A DNA stretch of 58,996 nt from Elusimicrobiota bacterium (GTDB lineage Bacteria; Elusimicrobiota; Elusimicrobia; UBA1565). The notes beneath the pieces were generated by a model. That model did no database searches, was not told the origin of the DNA, and worked only from the letters and a program-made list of their open reading frames with translations. The translations under genes and the position numbers were made by a program. This document shows positions 7,908-16,753 of the stretch, one piece after another (positions within the stretch are counted from its first letter, which is position 1; each line of letters opens with the position of its first letter). The stretch covers positions 117,291 through 176,286 of the forward strand of contig DMEZ01000014.1 of assembly GCA_003450735.1 (NCBI GenBank), written 5' to 3'.

Positions 7908-9389
7908 TCAGCCTGCGGGAGCGAGGAGCCGGCGGGCCTTGCCCAGGCGCTCGAGCACCGCGTCCTTGCCCAGCTTCTCGAGCATCAGGAACAAGGTCGG
8001 CCCATCCGTCCGGCCGGACACCGCGACCCGCAGAGGGTGGAACACGGCCCCCGGCTTGACCCCGCGCGAAGCGACGAATTCCCGGATGGCGGCCTCGAGG
8101 GGCTTCTCGGTGAACTCGGCCACGCCGGAGAGGAGCGTCAGCAGGCCTTCGAGCACCGGGTCCACCCCGTCCTTCTTGAGGGTCTTCTCGACGGCCTTGG
8201 GGTCGTAGACGACGTCCTTGAAGAAGAAGTCCACCCGGCCCGGGACGTCGGTCAGGAGCTTGTACTTCTCCCGCTCCAAATCCACCACGGAGCAAAGCTT
8301 CTCGCGCGGGACGTCCCAGAGGCCCGCGGCCTTGAGGAAGGGCTCGGCCGCTTCGATCACGCGCCCGGCCGGGAGCTTGCGCAGGTAGGTGCCGTTCATC
8401 CACTCCAGCTTGACCGGGTCGAAGGTCGCGGGGTTCTTCTGGCAGCCGGCCAGGTCGAACTTCCCCTCAAGCTCGCCGGGCTCGAAGAGCTGCTGGGACT
8501 CCGGGTTCGACCAGCCCAGGAGGGCGAGGTAGTTGCGCATCGTCTCCGGGAGGAAGCCCTGGGTCTTGTACTCGAGCACCGAGGTGGCCCCGTGCCGCTT
8601 GGAGAGCTTCGTGCCGTCGGGCCCCAGGATCATGGAGAGGTGCGCGAACTTCGGCGGCGTCCAGCCCAGGGCCTCGTAGAGCCTCAGCTGGGAGGGCGTG
8701 TTGGGGAGGTGCTCGTCGCCGCGGATGACGTGCGTGATGCCCATGTGGTGGTCGTCGACCACGCAGGCGAAGTTGTAGGTCGGCCCGCCCGTGGTCTTCA
8801 AGATGACGAGGTCCTGGAGCATGGCGTTCTCGAAGACGACATGCCCGCGGATGATATCGTCGACCGCGGTCTCGCCCTCATCGGGCAGGCGCAGCCGGAC
8901 GGAGGGCTTGCGCCCCTCGGCCTCGAAGGCCTTGCGCTGCTCCTCGCTCAAGGCCCGGCAGCGGCCGCTGTACCTCGGGAGGCGCTTCTCCGCGAGGGCC
9001 TTCTGCCGGGCGGCCTCGATCTCCTCCTTGGTGCAGTAGCAGCGGTAGGCCTTGCCCGACGCGAGGAGGCTTGCGACCGCCTCCTGGTAGAGGGGCATGC
9101 GCTCCATCTGGAAGTAGGAGCCCTTGGGCCCCTTCGACGCCCAGGTCCCCTGCGCCGTGCGCTCGCCCGTGGGGCCCTCGTCCCAGTCGAGGCCCAGCCA
9201 GCGCATGGAGTCCAGGATGGCCGAGACCGACTCCTCGGTCGAGCGCACCTCGTCGGTGTCCTCGATGCGCAGGAGGAAGACGCCCTTGTGGCGGCGGGCG
9301 AAGAGCCAGTTGAAGAGGGCCGTGCGGGCCCCGCCGATGTGGAGATAGCCCGTCGGAGACGGCGCGAAGCGGACTCGGATGTCGCTCAT
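7908..9389 (-). CDS. gltX: Glutamyl-tRNA synthetase
   Basis: 493 residues. Class I aminoacyl-tRNA synthetase that charges tRNA-Glu. The HIGH-type motif is in PSPTGYLHIGGARTALFN (residues ~11-28) and the KMSKS-type motif is GTKLSKRHG (about residue 260). A Cys-x-Cys pair (YRCYCTKEE) and a later RCRAL cysteine match the zinc site of many bacterial GluRS. The ATG overlaps the recN stop by 4 bases (ATGA), so translation is coupled. Whether it is discriminating or also charges tRNA-Gln cannot be told here; no gatCAB or glnS is in the window. Confidence 0.96.
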   Translation of the reverse strand: MSDIRVRFAPSPTGYLHIGGARTALFNWLFARRHKGVFLLRIEDTDEVRSTEESVSAILDSMRWLGLDWDEGPTGERTAQGTWASKGPKGSYFQMERMPLYQEAVASLLASGKAYRCYCTKEEIEAARQKALAEKRLPRYSGRCRALSEEQRKAFEAEGRKPSVRLRLPDEGETAVDDIIRGHVVFENAMLQDLVILKTTGGPTYNFACVVDDHHMGITHVIRGDEHLPNTPSQLRLYEALGWTPPKFAHLSMILGPDGTKLSKRHGATSVLEYKTQGFLPETMRNYLALLGWSNPESQQLFEPGELEGKFDLAGCQKNPATFDPVKLEWMNGTYLRKLPAGRVIEAAEPFLKAAGLWDVPREKLCSVVDLEREKYKLLTDVPGRVDFFFKDVVYDPKAVEKTLKKDGVDPVLEGLLTLLSGVAEFTEKPLEAAIREFVASRGVKPGAVFHPLRVAVSGRTDGPTLFLMLEKLGKDAVLERLGKARRLLAPAG

Positions 9390-11038
9390 ATCGATTCCAG
9401 GAGCTCCTGTGCGTGGCGCCGCCCGGCTTCGGTCACCTTAGGTCCCCCGAGCATGCGCGCGAGGGCTTCGAGCCTGCGCTCGCCCTCGAGCCGCTCGACC
9501 TGGGCCGCGGTCCTGCCGTGCGCCGTGCGCTTGGTCACTTCGTGGTGGCCGGCCGCGAAGCAGGCCACCTGCGGCAGGTGGGTCACGCAGAGCACCTGCC
9601 GGCTGCGGGCGATCTCAAAGAGCTTGCGGCCGACGGCCCGTGCCGTCGCGCCGCCCACGCCGCTGTCCACCTCGTCGAAGACGAGCAGGCGCACGCGGTC
9701 CTCCCGCGCGAGGACGGTCTTGAGGGCGAGCATCACCCGGGAGATCTCGCCGCCGGAGGCGATGGCCCGCAGGGATTTAAGCGGCTCGCCGGGGTTGGGG
9801 GCGATGAGGAACTCCACCTGATCCGCCCCGGAGGCCGAGAACGCTCCCTCCTCCATCTCGACCGACACGGAGAAGCGCGCTCCCGGCATGCCGAGGTCCT
9901 TGAGTTCCGAAGCGGCTCGCTCCGCGAGCCGCTTGGCCGTCTTCATGCGGGCCTCGTGGAGCTCCTCGCAGAGCGCCGACAGCTTCTTCTCGGCCTTCTC
10001 CAGCGCGGCCTGGAGGTCTTCCTCCGTCTCCTCGCGGGTCTCCAGCGCGCGCAGCTCGGCGGCGGCCTTGTCCCGGAACGCCAGGACGTCGGCGAGAGAG
10101 GGGCCGTACTTCTTGCGGAGCTTGGCCAAGCGGTCGAGGCGGGTGAGGACTTCGTCCAAGCGCTCGGGGCGCTCCTCGATGCGGGCGCGGTAGTCCGAGA
10201 GCCGCGCGGCGGCCTCGCGCATGTCCACGAGGGAGCGTTCGAGGGCCTGCGCCGCGTCGGAAAGGGAGCCGTCGAGCCGGGCGATCTCGGCGGCCGCCTT
10301 GGCCGCGCGGGAGAGGGTCTCCCCGGCCGAGCCCTCCTGGCGCTCGAGGCGCTCGCAGGCCTCCTCGGCGAGAGCGATGAGCCGGGCCGCGTTCTTGAGC
10401 CGGGGGAGCTCGGCCTCCAGCTCCTCGTCCTCGCCCGGGCGGGGGGCGAGGCCGTCGATCTCGTCGACTTGGAAGCGACAGAGGTCCACGCGGCGCAGGC
10501 GCTCCTCCTCGCTCATGGCCAGGGCCGCGAGCTCGGCCTTCAGGCGCGAGCGCTCGGCGAAGGCGGCGGCGGCCTTCGCGCGCAGCCCGTCGTGCCCGCC
10601 GAAGCCGTCGAGCAGCTCCATCTGGAGCGCGGGCTTGAGCAGGGTCTGGTGCTCGTGCTGGCCGTGGAAGTCCGCCATCCGCTCGCCGGCCTCGCGGAGC
10701 GCGGCCGCCGGCACGGGCCGGCCGCCCAGGGTGGCCCGCGTGCGGCCGGAGCGGTCGAGCTCCCGGAGCAGGACCGCCTCGGGCCCCGTGAGGTTGAAGG
10801 CCTTGCGCAGGCTCTCGGGGAAATCGCCCTGGTCGAAGACGCCGCGCACCTCGAGCCGCTCGGCGCCGGCGCGGATCCAGTCCGCGCTGCCGCGCTCGCC
10901 GAAGAGGAAGCCCAGGGCCTCGATGAGCAGGGACTTGCCCGCCCCGGTCTCGCCCGTGAAGACGCTCAAGCCCGGCTGGAAGCGCACCTCGGCCTCGGCC
11001 AGGACGGCGAAGTCGCGCACGCCCAGGCTCTTAAGCAC
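9386..11038 (-). CDS. recN: DNA repair ATPase RecN
   Basis: 550 residues, normal for RecN. An SMC-like protein acting early in double-strand-break repair. Walker A GETGAGKSLLIEAL lies at about residues 29-42. Two long coiled-coil arms (about 155-370) flank a short hinge. The C-terminal half has the ABC signature region (ASGGEISRVMLALK) and Walker B LLVFDEVDSGVGG. The start is GTG at 11038, giving the family-typical MLKSLGVRDFAV. It overlaps nadK by 8 bases and gltX by 4. The nadK-recN order is common in bacteria. Confidence 0.95.
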   Translation of the reverse strand: MLKSLGVRDFAVLAEAEVRFQPGLSVFTGETGAGKSLLIEALGFLFGERGSADWIRAGAERLEVRGVFDQGDFPESLRKAFNLTGPEAVLLRELDRSGRTRATLGGRPVPAAALREAGERMADFHGQHEHQTLLKPALQMELLDGFGGHDGLRAKAAAAFAERSRLKAELAALAMSEEERLRRVDLCRFQVDEIDGLAPRPGEDEELEAELPRLKNAARLIALAEEACERLERQEGSAGETLSRAAKAAAEIARLDGSLSDAAQALERSLVDMREAAARLSDYRARIEERPERLDEVLTRLDRLAKLRKKYGPSLADVLAFRDKAAAELRALETREETEEDLQAALEKAEKKLSALCEELHEARMKTAKRLAERAASELKDLGMPGARFSVSVEMEEGAFSASGADQVEFLIAPNPGEPLKSLRAIASGGEISRVMLALKTVLAREDRVRLLVFDEVDSGVGGATARAVGRKLFEIARSRQVLCVTHLPQVACFAAGHHEVTKRTAHGRTAAQVERLEGERRLEALARMLGGPKVTEAGRRHAQELLESI

Positions 11039-11885
11039 CGCCCCGCTCCCCCCATTTCAGCTTGGTGCGCAGCAGCTCGTAGTAGCTCCGCTCCGGATCG
11101 AAGAGGAGGCGCACGGGCTTGCTGAAGGCCGTGATGACGACGCGGTCGTTGGCCCGGAGGGCGTGCTCCACCTGACCGTCCACGGAGACGAGGGCCTGCG
11201 GGCGGTCCTGCGGGTTCTTGCGGATGAACTCGATGGTCACGGGCTCGCCGGCCGGCAGGATGAGCGGACGCTGGGTGAGGGTGTGGGGGCAGATGGGCGC
11301 GAGGATGAGGGCCTCGAGGCCCGGATGGACGACGGGCCCTCCCACCGCGAGCGCGTAGGCCGTCGAGCCCGTGGGGGTCGCGACGATGAGGCCGTCGCCG
11401 AAGTAGGTGCCGATGTAGCGGCCGCCCTCGTAGGCCAGCAAGGTCACCGCCCGGGCCTGGTCGCACGCGCGCAGGACGCAGTCGTTGAGCACCGGGTGCG
11501 GGCCGAAGACCCGGCGGGGGCCCCGGCGCACCTCGGCCGAGAGCATGCTCCTCTCCTCGACGTGGAACTCGCCGGCCAGGATGCGCCCGAGGCTGCGCTT
11601 GAAGCTGGGCATGTCCACGGCGCTCAGGAAGCCGAGCCCGCCGGTGTTGATGCCGAGCATCGGCACGCCGGTGCCCGCGAGAGCGCGGGCCGCGCGGAGC
11701 ATCGTCCCGTCGCCCCCGATGACCACCGCCGCGTCGCAGAGGGGCGGGCGCTCGTCCGAGGCCGTTCTCCGACGGACCGACACGCGCACGCCCTTCCCGC
11801 GCAGGAGCGCGCAGAGGTCGCTGAGCGCCTGCCTGGCCGAAGGCTTGCGCTCGTTAAAGTATACCGCGGCCGAACGGATCGCCAT
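11031..11885 (-). CDS. nadK: NAD kinase
   Basis: 284 residues from the chosen ATG at 11885 (MAIRSAAVYFNERKPSA). An in-frame ATG at 11918 would add 11 residues, but family members begin near the first strand, so the shorter form is preferred. It phosphorylates NAD to NADP. The GGDGT motif is at residues 57-61, followed by GINTGGLGFL; later NDCVLRACDQARAVTL and TPTGSTAYALAVGGPVVHPG match the NAD/ATP-binding core. The start lies inside the 3' end of comEC (32-base overlap) and the stop overlaps recN, so the four genes from comEC to gltX form one coupled transcript. Confidence 0.93.
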   Translation of the reverse strand: MAIRSAAVYFNERKPSARQALSDLCALLRGKGVRVSVRRRTASDERPPLCDAAVVIGGDGTMLRAARALAGTGVPMLGINTGGLGFLSAVDMPSFKRSLGRILAGEFHVEERSMLSAEVRRGPRRVFGPHPVLNDCVLRACDQARAVTLLAYEGGRYIGTYFGDGLIVATPTGSTAYALAVGGPVVHPGLEALILAPICPHTLTQRPLILPAGEPVTIEFIRKNPQDRPQALVSVDGQVEHALRANDRVVITAFSKPVRLLFDPERSYYELLRTKLKWGERGGA

Positions 11886-13761
11886 CCCTGATCGCTTCAA
11901 TGTGAACATCCTCGCCATCCGACAGGATCCGGACAGCTCCGTCGCTCCGGAGGAAGAGCTCCCTCGTCCCGGCGCAACGGCTCGACGGCTGTCCCGACGG
12001 AGAAGCCATTATACAATATGCCCTTTCCCCTTCGCGCCCGCCTGCCCGCACCCAGTCCTCCCCGAACGTCACGCTCACGCGCCGGAACAGCAGGGTCAGC
12101 GGGAGGAAAGGCTCCCTGGGACCCGCCTCCAGGACGGCCTCCCCCCGGCGCAACAGCTCCCCCGGCCCGAGCCGCCGCACCCCGCCGACCTGGGCGAGCA
12201 GGGCGGCCGGACGGCGGCCGGCGCTCGAGAGGCCCCTCAGCCAGAGCTCGTCGGCCCGGGGCAGGCCCTCGGCTTTGAGCACGCCCCGCAGGAGGCTCGG
12301 CTGGATCCGGCCGTCCAGCAGAGCCGTCGTCTTGTCCGGCAGGCGGAGCAGAGCCGCGCGGCCCCCGGGCTGGCTGAGGAGCAGGACTTCGAGCGGCGGC
12401 CTGCGCTCCAAGCCGGCCGCCCCGAGCGCCGCCGCCAGACCCCAGGCGGCGAGGCTCAGCCTCCAGCGCGGAAGCGCCAGGAGGCCGAAGACCGCCAGGT
12501 AGTAGGCCGCCAGGTGCAGGGCGCTCATCGGCCGAAGGTCGACGGCGGCCCAGGGCAGGCCCGCGATGAGCCGGCAGGCTCCAAGGAAGAGGTCCGAGAG
12601 ACGGGCGGCGGCCCAGACGCAGGCGTCCGCCCCGGAAGCCCAGCCCGCGAAGGCCGCGAGCATCACCGCGCCGGAGCAGGGGATGAGCAGGAGGTTCGCG
12701 GCGGCGCCGATCAGCGAGCCGCGCCCGAAGTACGCCGCGAAGGTCGGCCAGAGCATGATCTGCACCACGACGCTGGCCAGGCAGGCCCGCAGAATGCTCC
12801 GGGCCCAGCGAGGCCAGCGGCGCGGCAGACTCCGGTTGGTCAGCGCAAGCTGGATGCCCAGCGCCGCCGCGTAGGTCATCTGGAAGCCCGCGCCGAAGAG
12901 GTCGCGGGGCTCCAGGGCGAGCGTGAGGATGGCGGCGAGAGCCAGTCCCTGGAAGCCGCCCGACTCGCGCTCGAAGGCGAGCGCAAGGAGCATCACCATG
13001 GCGCAAAGATAGGCCCGAGTGTAGGGCGGTTCGGCCCCGACCGCCAGCGTGTAGAAGCCTCCGAGCAGGGCGCAGAGCCCGAAGCGCAGAGGCCTCGCCA
13101 GCCCGGCCCAGCCCGCCAGCCAGAGGACGGCCCCCATCACGAGCGCGACCTTGGCCCCGGAAGGGACCAGCAGGTGCATCACCCCCGCGTCCTGCACCGC
13201 GCGGTTCGACGCGGGGCTCAGCTTCCCCTTATACCCCAGCAGGAAGCCTTCCAGCACGCCGGCGGTCTCGGGCGGGTAGCGCCGCTCGAGGTGCTCGTGC
13301 ACGGAGCGGTGGAACGCGCCCGCCCAGGCTTTCGGCCGGCTCGGGGGCGCCTCGACGCGCAGGACCCGGCGGGCCTGGAACACGAACGCCGCGCCGCGCC
13401 CCTCGACGAAAGCCCGCTCGTCGAAATCCCCCGGGTTGGACGCGGGCCGCGGCCGGCGCAGGCGCCCTTCGAGCACGGCTCGCGCCCCGGGCAGGACGGC
13501 GGGGGTCAGCGGGTCCTCAGGCGGAAGATAGGCCATCACCCGGACGGACTCCGAGAGCAGGAAGACCCGGTCGCCCTGCCGCTTGGGCGCGAAGCCGGAG
13601 AGGACTTCTCCCTCGAGCTGGAGGCCGTCCTTCCAGAGGCGCCGGGCCCAGTCGGCCGGGACAGGCACCTGGAAGAACCCCGCCGCCTTGAGCGCGCAGA
13701 GCGATAGGACGAGGAGAAGGGCGGCCAGGACCGCCGGGCGCTTGAGCCAGGAGAGGGGCAT
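11854..13761 (-). CDS. comEC: ComEC/Rec2-family DNA uptake channel, C-terminal domain degenerate
   Basis: About 635 residues from ATG 13761 (MPLSWLKRPAVLAALLLVL); a GTG two codons earlier is possible, and the long open frame further upstream is not typical. An N-terminal span is followed by an OB-like DUF4131 region and the ComEC competence core with many hydrophobic helices (GVMHLLVPSGAKVALVMG, then YTRAYLCAMVMLLALAFE). The family imports single-stranded DNA across the inner membrane. The C-terminal ~170 residues sit where a metallo-beta-lactamase domain normally lies, but I see neither the D-V-G-Q-G-D-A strand nor an H-x-H-x-D-H motif. It is first of the comEC-nadK-recN-gltX run, and pil genes are nearby. 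Confidence 0.85.
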   Translation of the reverse strand: MPLSWLKRPAVLAALLLVLSLCALKAAGFFQVPVPADWARRLWKDGLQLEGEVLSGFAPKRQGDRVFLLSESVRVMAYLPPEDPLTPAVLPGARAVLEGRLRRPRPASNPGDFDERAFVEGRGAAFVFQARRVLRVEAPPSRPKAWAGAFHRSVHEHLERRYPPETAGVLEGFLLGYKGKLSPASNRAVQDAGVMHLLVPSGAKVALVMGAVLWLAGWAGLARPLRFGLCALLGGFYTLAVGAEPPYTRAYLCAMVMLLALAFERESGGFQGLALAAILTLALEPRDLFGAGFQMTYAAALGIQLALTNRSLPRRWPRWARSILRACLASVVVQIMLWPTFAAYFGRGSLIGAAANLLLIPCSGAVMLAAFAGWASGADACVWAAARLSDLFLGACRLIAGLPWAAVDLRPMSALHLAAYYLAVFGLLALPRWRLSLAAWGLAAALGAAGLERRPPLEVLLLSQPGGRAALLRLPDKTTALLDGRIQPSLLRGVLKAEGLPRADELWLRGLSSAGRRPAALLAQVGGVRRLGPGELLRRGEAVLEAGPREPFLPLTLLFRRVSVTFGEDWVRAGGREGERAYCIMASPSGQPSSRCAGTRELFLRSDGAVRILSDGEDVHIEAIRDGDPFGRGIL

Positions 13762-13956
13762 GCCCACAAGTACGGATGACCCCCCGAAAAAGTTCCCATG
13801 CGTGGGACTCAGCCCCACGGGGGAAATGGTATACTGATGCGTAGGCTGGCGCATCCGGGTTCCGTGTGGATCGGCCCTGAAGGGCCCACCCACGTCGCAC
13901 TGAACTACGGGGCGGCCGGTTCACTTGTTCCAGCCGGTATTTTAAGGAGCGGGCCC
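13762..13956 (+). promoter_or_regulatory. Divergent intergenic region with -10, hairpins and RBS
   Basis: Separates comEC from the glycine-rich genes. A hairpin CGTGGG/CCCACG lies at 13801-13819, and a -10-like TATACT at 13830-13835 has no convincing -35. A small hairpin GGCCC/GGGCC follows near 13873-13887. AAGGAG at 13944-13949 is placed 7 bases before a TTG start at 13957. The untranslated leader would be about 115 bases. I could not match it to a riboswitch class. Confidence 0.4.
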
Positions 13957-15279
13957 TTGAAAAAAACCCATGTTTTCGCGGCATGCGCGCTCTGCGCATC
14001 CCATCTGCTGGCGCGTCCCTCCGCGCATGCGTCGGAGATGGAGATCCTCGATAGATTGGTCGTCAACGGGACGGCGCAGCTCAAAAGCTCGGTGACCGTC
14101 GAAGGGTATTCGATGTTCCGAGGCACGGTGAGCGTCGACGGCTATTCGATATTGCGAAGCTCGGTGATCGTGGACGGGTATTCGGCATTCCGAAGCTCGC
14201 TGAGCGTCGACGGCTATTCGACGTTCAGGGGCTCGGTGGGCTTCGATTCCACGGGCGGGATCGTCCTGCCCGAGGGCAGCACGGCCCAAAGGCCCGCTTC
14301 GCCCGAGATCGGCACCTTGAGATACAACACGACGTTCGGCAGGATCGAGTACTATACCGGAGCCAGTTGGGTCGGCCTTCCCGGCGACTGCAGCACCTCG
14401 ATCGCGAGCGGCGGCGAGCTGGCCATGGTCGACGGGAACTGCATCCATACCTTCAAGTATTCCGGCACGTTCACCGTGAAGCAGACGATCACCGCGCAAG
14501 TCCTCGTGGTCGCCGGCGGCGGCGGCGGCGGGAACTACACCACCACCAATGCCAACGGCGGCGGCGGAGCCGGCGGCGTGGTCTACGCGGTCAACCAGAC
14601 CCTGACGCCCGGGGACTACGCCGTGACGGTCGGACGGGGAGGCGTCGGCTATCCCTGGAACGTCAACGCGCGGGGCACCAACGGCACGAATTCCGTCTTC
14701 GGCTCGCTCCCCGCGGCGATCGGCGGCGGCGGGGGCGGCTCCACGGGCGTCGGAGGCGGCCTGAACGGAGGCAGCGGGGGCGGCAGCCACAACGGCGCCG
14801 GCGCCGGGGCGGCCACGCAGGGCGGCGGAGGCGGCAATATCACGGTGTACGGCAACGCCGGCGGCACGCCGGGCCAGAACTGGTGCGCCTCCGGCGGCGG
14901 CGGAGCCGGCGGGGCCGGCGGGGCCGGCACCGGCTGCGGCAACGGGAACGGCGGGGTGGGGATCATCCTGTCGATCTCCGGCTCGTCGGTCTGCTACGCC
15001 GGCGGCGGGGGCGGCAGCGGCAACAGCTCCGAGCGCGCCGGCGACGGCTATTGCGGCGGCGGCCGGGGCATGGGCTCCACCCCGTACTATGACTACAGGG
15101 TCTTTCCCCACGACATCAACCCGGTGACGAAGGGGAGCGGCACCCCGGACGCGATCCCGAATACCGGCGGCGGGGGCGGCGGCGGCAGCTACTGGCACGG
15201 CTCGGCCAGCGGCTACCTGTATGATCAGGGCGGATCCGGAGGATCGGGGATCGTCATCGTGAATTACCCGAGGCCCTAG
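13957..15279 (+). CDS. Secreted glycine-rich protein with 12-residue repeats (copy 1)
   Basis: 440 residues. A TTG start is chosen because AAGGAG lies 7 bases upstream and the protein then begins with a clean signal peptide (LKKTHVFAACALCASHLLA, cleavage near AHA-SE). Residues ~25-100 hold four 12-residue repeats of the form V-x-V-D-G-Y-S-x-F-R-S-S. Then comes a TLRYNTTFGRIEYYTGASWV segment as in phage-tail or collagen-like surface proteins, and a ~250-residue glycine-rich domain with runs of up to seven Gly. It ends GGSGIVIVNYPRP, the usual closing strand of Gly-rich domain proteins. Probably exported and surface-exposed. It is followed after 5 bases by a close paralogue. Confidence 0.85.
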   Translation: MKKTHVFAACALCASHLLARPSAHASEMEILDRLVVNGTAQLKSSVTVEGYSMFRGTVSVDGYSILRSSVIVDGYSAFRSSLSVDGYSTFRGSVGFDSTGGIVLPEGSTAQRPASPEIGTLRYNTTFGRIEYYTGASWVGLPGDCSTSIASGGELAMVDGNCIHTFKYSGTFTVKQTITAQVLVVAGGGGGGNYTTTNANGGGGAGGVVYAVNQTLTPGDYAVTVGRGGVGYPWNVNARGTNGTNSVFGSLPAAIGGGGGGSTGVGGGLNGGSGGGSHNGAGAGAATQGGGGGNITVYGNAGGTPGQNWCASGGGGAGGAGGAGTGCGNGNGGVGIILSISGSSVCYAGGGGGSGNSSERAGDGYCGGGRGMGSTPYYDYRVFPHDINPVTKGSGTPDAIPNTGGGGGGGSYWHGSASGYLYDQGGSGGSGIVIVNYPRP

Positions 15280-15284
15280 CTCTC

Positions 15285-16634
15285 ATGAGGATCAGCCGTC
15301 TTGCCGCAGCGTTCGCGGTCTGCGGATCCTGTCTCCTGAGCTTCCGGCTCGGGCGCGCGGCGGAAATGGAGATCCTCGACAAATTGACCGTCAACGGGAC
15401 TTCGCATCTCAAAGGCGAGGTGAGCGTCGACGGGTATTCGGCATTCCGAAGCACGTTGAGCGTGGACGGGTATGCGCTGCTCCTGAGCTCCGTGATCGTG
15501 GACGGGTATGCGGCGTTCCGAGGCTCGACGACCGTCGACGGCTATGCGGCCTTCAGGAGCTCGGTGGGCTTCGACTCCACGGGCGGCATCGTCCTGCCCA
15601 AGGGCGGCACGGCCCAAAGGCCGGCTTCCCCCGAGACCGGCACGATGAGGTACAACACGACGACCGGAAGGCTGGAGTACTATAACGGGACCTTCTGGGT
15701 CGGCCTTTCCGGCTTTTGCAGCACCTCGATCGCCAGCGACGGAGCATTCACCCAGCTGGACGGGAACTGCATCCATACCTTCAAAGACTCCGGCACGTTC
15801 ACCGTGAAGCAGACCATCACCGCGCAAGTCCTCGTGGTCGCCGGCGGCGGCGGCGGCGGGAGCCACAGCACCACCAACGCCAACGGCGGCGGCGGGGCCG
15901 GCGGCGTGGTCTACGCGGTCAATCAGGTCCTGACGCCGGGGGATTACACCGTGACGGTCGGAAAGGGCGGCGTCGGCTATACCTGGAACACCAACGCGAG
16001 AGGCACCAACGGAGGGAATTCGGTCTTCGGCTCGATCACCCCGGCGATCGGGGGCGGGGGCGGGGGCGGCTCGGGCACCACGCTCGACGGCATCGCCGGA
16101 GGCAGCGGCGGCGGCGGGGCCCGCAATACGGCCAACAACGCCTCGGGGGCCGGCGGTGCCTCCAATCAGGGCGGCGGTGGAGGCGATATCACGGTCTATG
16201 GAAACGCGGGCGCGGGCGGCGCCCAGGCGTGGACCGGCAGCGGCGGCGGCGGCGCCGGCAGCGTCGGGACCGCCGGCAACATCGGCGGCGCCACCGCCGG
16301 GAACGGCGGGAACGGGATCATCCTTTCGATATCCGGCTCGTCGGTCTGCTACGCCGGCGGCGGGGGCGGCGGCGGCAACAGCTCGGAACATGCCGGAGAC
16401 GGCTTCTGCGGCGGCGGCCGCGGCGTCGGCACCACCGCGTACTACGATTATCGGGTCTACCCTCACGAGATCAACCCCGTGACGAGGGGCAGCGGCACCC
16501 CGGACGGCATCCCGAACACCGGCGGCGGAGGCGGGGGCGGCAGCTACTGGCACGGCTCATCCGCCGGTTATCTCTATATGCAGGGAGGCTCGGGAGGTTC
16601 GGGCGTCGTCATCGTGAGCTACCCGAGACCCTAG
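15285..16634 (+). CDS. Secreted glycine-rich protein with 12-residue repeats (copy 2)
   Basis: 449 residues and clearly a tandem duplicate of the previous gene. Same plan: signal peptide (MRISRLAAAFAVCGSCLLSF), EMEILDKLTVNGTSHLKG, four V-D-G-Y-[AS]-x-[FL]-x-S-S repeats, SVGFDSTGGIVLPKGGTAQR, a TMRYNTTTGRLEYYNGTFWV strand region, a Gly-rich domain and the closing GGSGVVIVSYPRP. The copies differ mostly inside the glycine-rich middle. A single cysteine pair near CSTSIAS and DGNCIHTF is kept in both and may form a disulphide. The function is unknown; structural or adhesive surface material is a reasonable inference. The same Gly-rich type appears at the visible N-terminus of the giant protein ending at 44512. 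Confidence 0.87.
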   Translation: MRISRLAAAFAVCGSCLLSFRLGRAAEMEILDKLTVNGTSHLKGEVSVDGYSAFRSTLSVDGYALLLSSVIVDGYAAFRGSTTVDGYAAFRSSVGFDSTGGIVLPKGGTAQRPASPETGTMRYNTTTGRLEYYNGTFWVGLSGFCSTSIASDGAFTQLDGNCIHTFKDSGTFTVKQTITAQVLVVAGGGGGGSHSTTNANGGGGAGGVVYAVNQVLTPGDYTVTVGKGGVGYTWNTNARGTNGGNSVFGSITPAIGGGGGGGSGTTLDGIAGGSGGGGARNTANNASGAGGASNQGGGGGDITVYGNAGAGGAQAWTGSGGGGAGSVGTAGNIGGATAGNGGNGIILSISGSSVCYAGGGGGGGNSSEHAGDGFCGGGRGVGTTAYYDYRVYPHEINPVTRGSGTPDGIPNTGGGGGGGSYWHGSSAGYLYMQGGSGGSGVVIVSYPRP

Positions 16635-16635
16635 C

Positions 16636-16661
16636 CCCGTTGGCCGCATCAACAACGGGGG
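16636..16661 (+). terminator. Hairpin after the glycine-rich pair
   Basis: CCCCGTTG (16636-16643) pairs with CAACGGGG (16654-16661), an 8-bp stem one base past the stop codon. There is no T-run, so it may be a factor-dependent terminator or an mRNA 3'-end stabiliser. The next ~80 bases are very GC-rich, with nothing else recognised. Confidence 0.4.
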
Positions 16662-16741
16662 ACCCCAGGCCCAAGACGGGCCGGGCCCCCTGCCCGAGAC
16701 CGCCTGCCCGAAGGTCCTGCATCCGCGCGGCCGGCGCGCGA

Positions 16742-16747
16742 TATAAT
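16742..16747 (+). promoter_or_regulatory. Perfect -10 box six bases before a start codon
   Basis: TATAAT followed by exactly six bases and then ATG (16754). If used, transcription would begin at the A of the start codon, giving a leaderless mRNA. No Shine-Dalgarno or -35 is visible in the GC-rich flank. Confidence 0.5.
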
Positions 16748-16753
16748 CAAAAT

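Noticed and set aside
13762..13893. Extended ComEC start at 13893
   Set aside because: The extra 44 residues run through the intergenic hairpin and the divergent promoter region and do not resemble ComEC; MPLSWLKRP at 13761 begins at the first membrane span.
13836..13956. Possible riboswitch in the 115-base leader of the first glycine-rich gene
   Set aside because: I compared it by eye with c-di-GMP-I/GEMM features (AGGGCAAAC, GGGACGCAAAGCC) and found none; only small GC hairpins are present.
15716..16753. 562-residue frame ending at 17404
   Set aside because: Only its last 216 codons, from ATG 16754 with a signal peptide, are coding; the upstream part is an Arg-rich shadow of the second glycine-rich gene.
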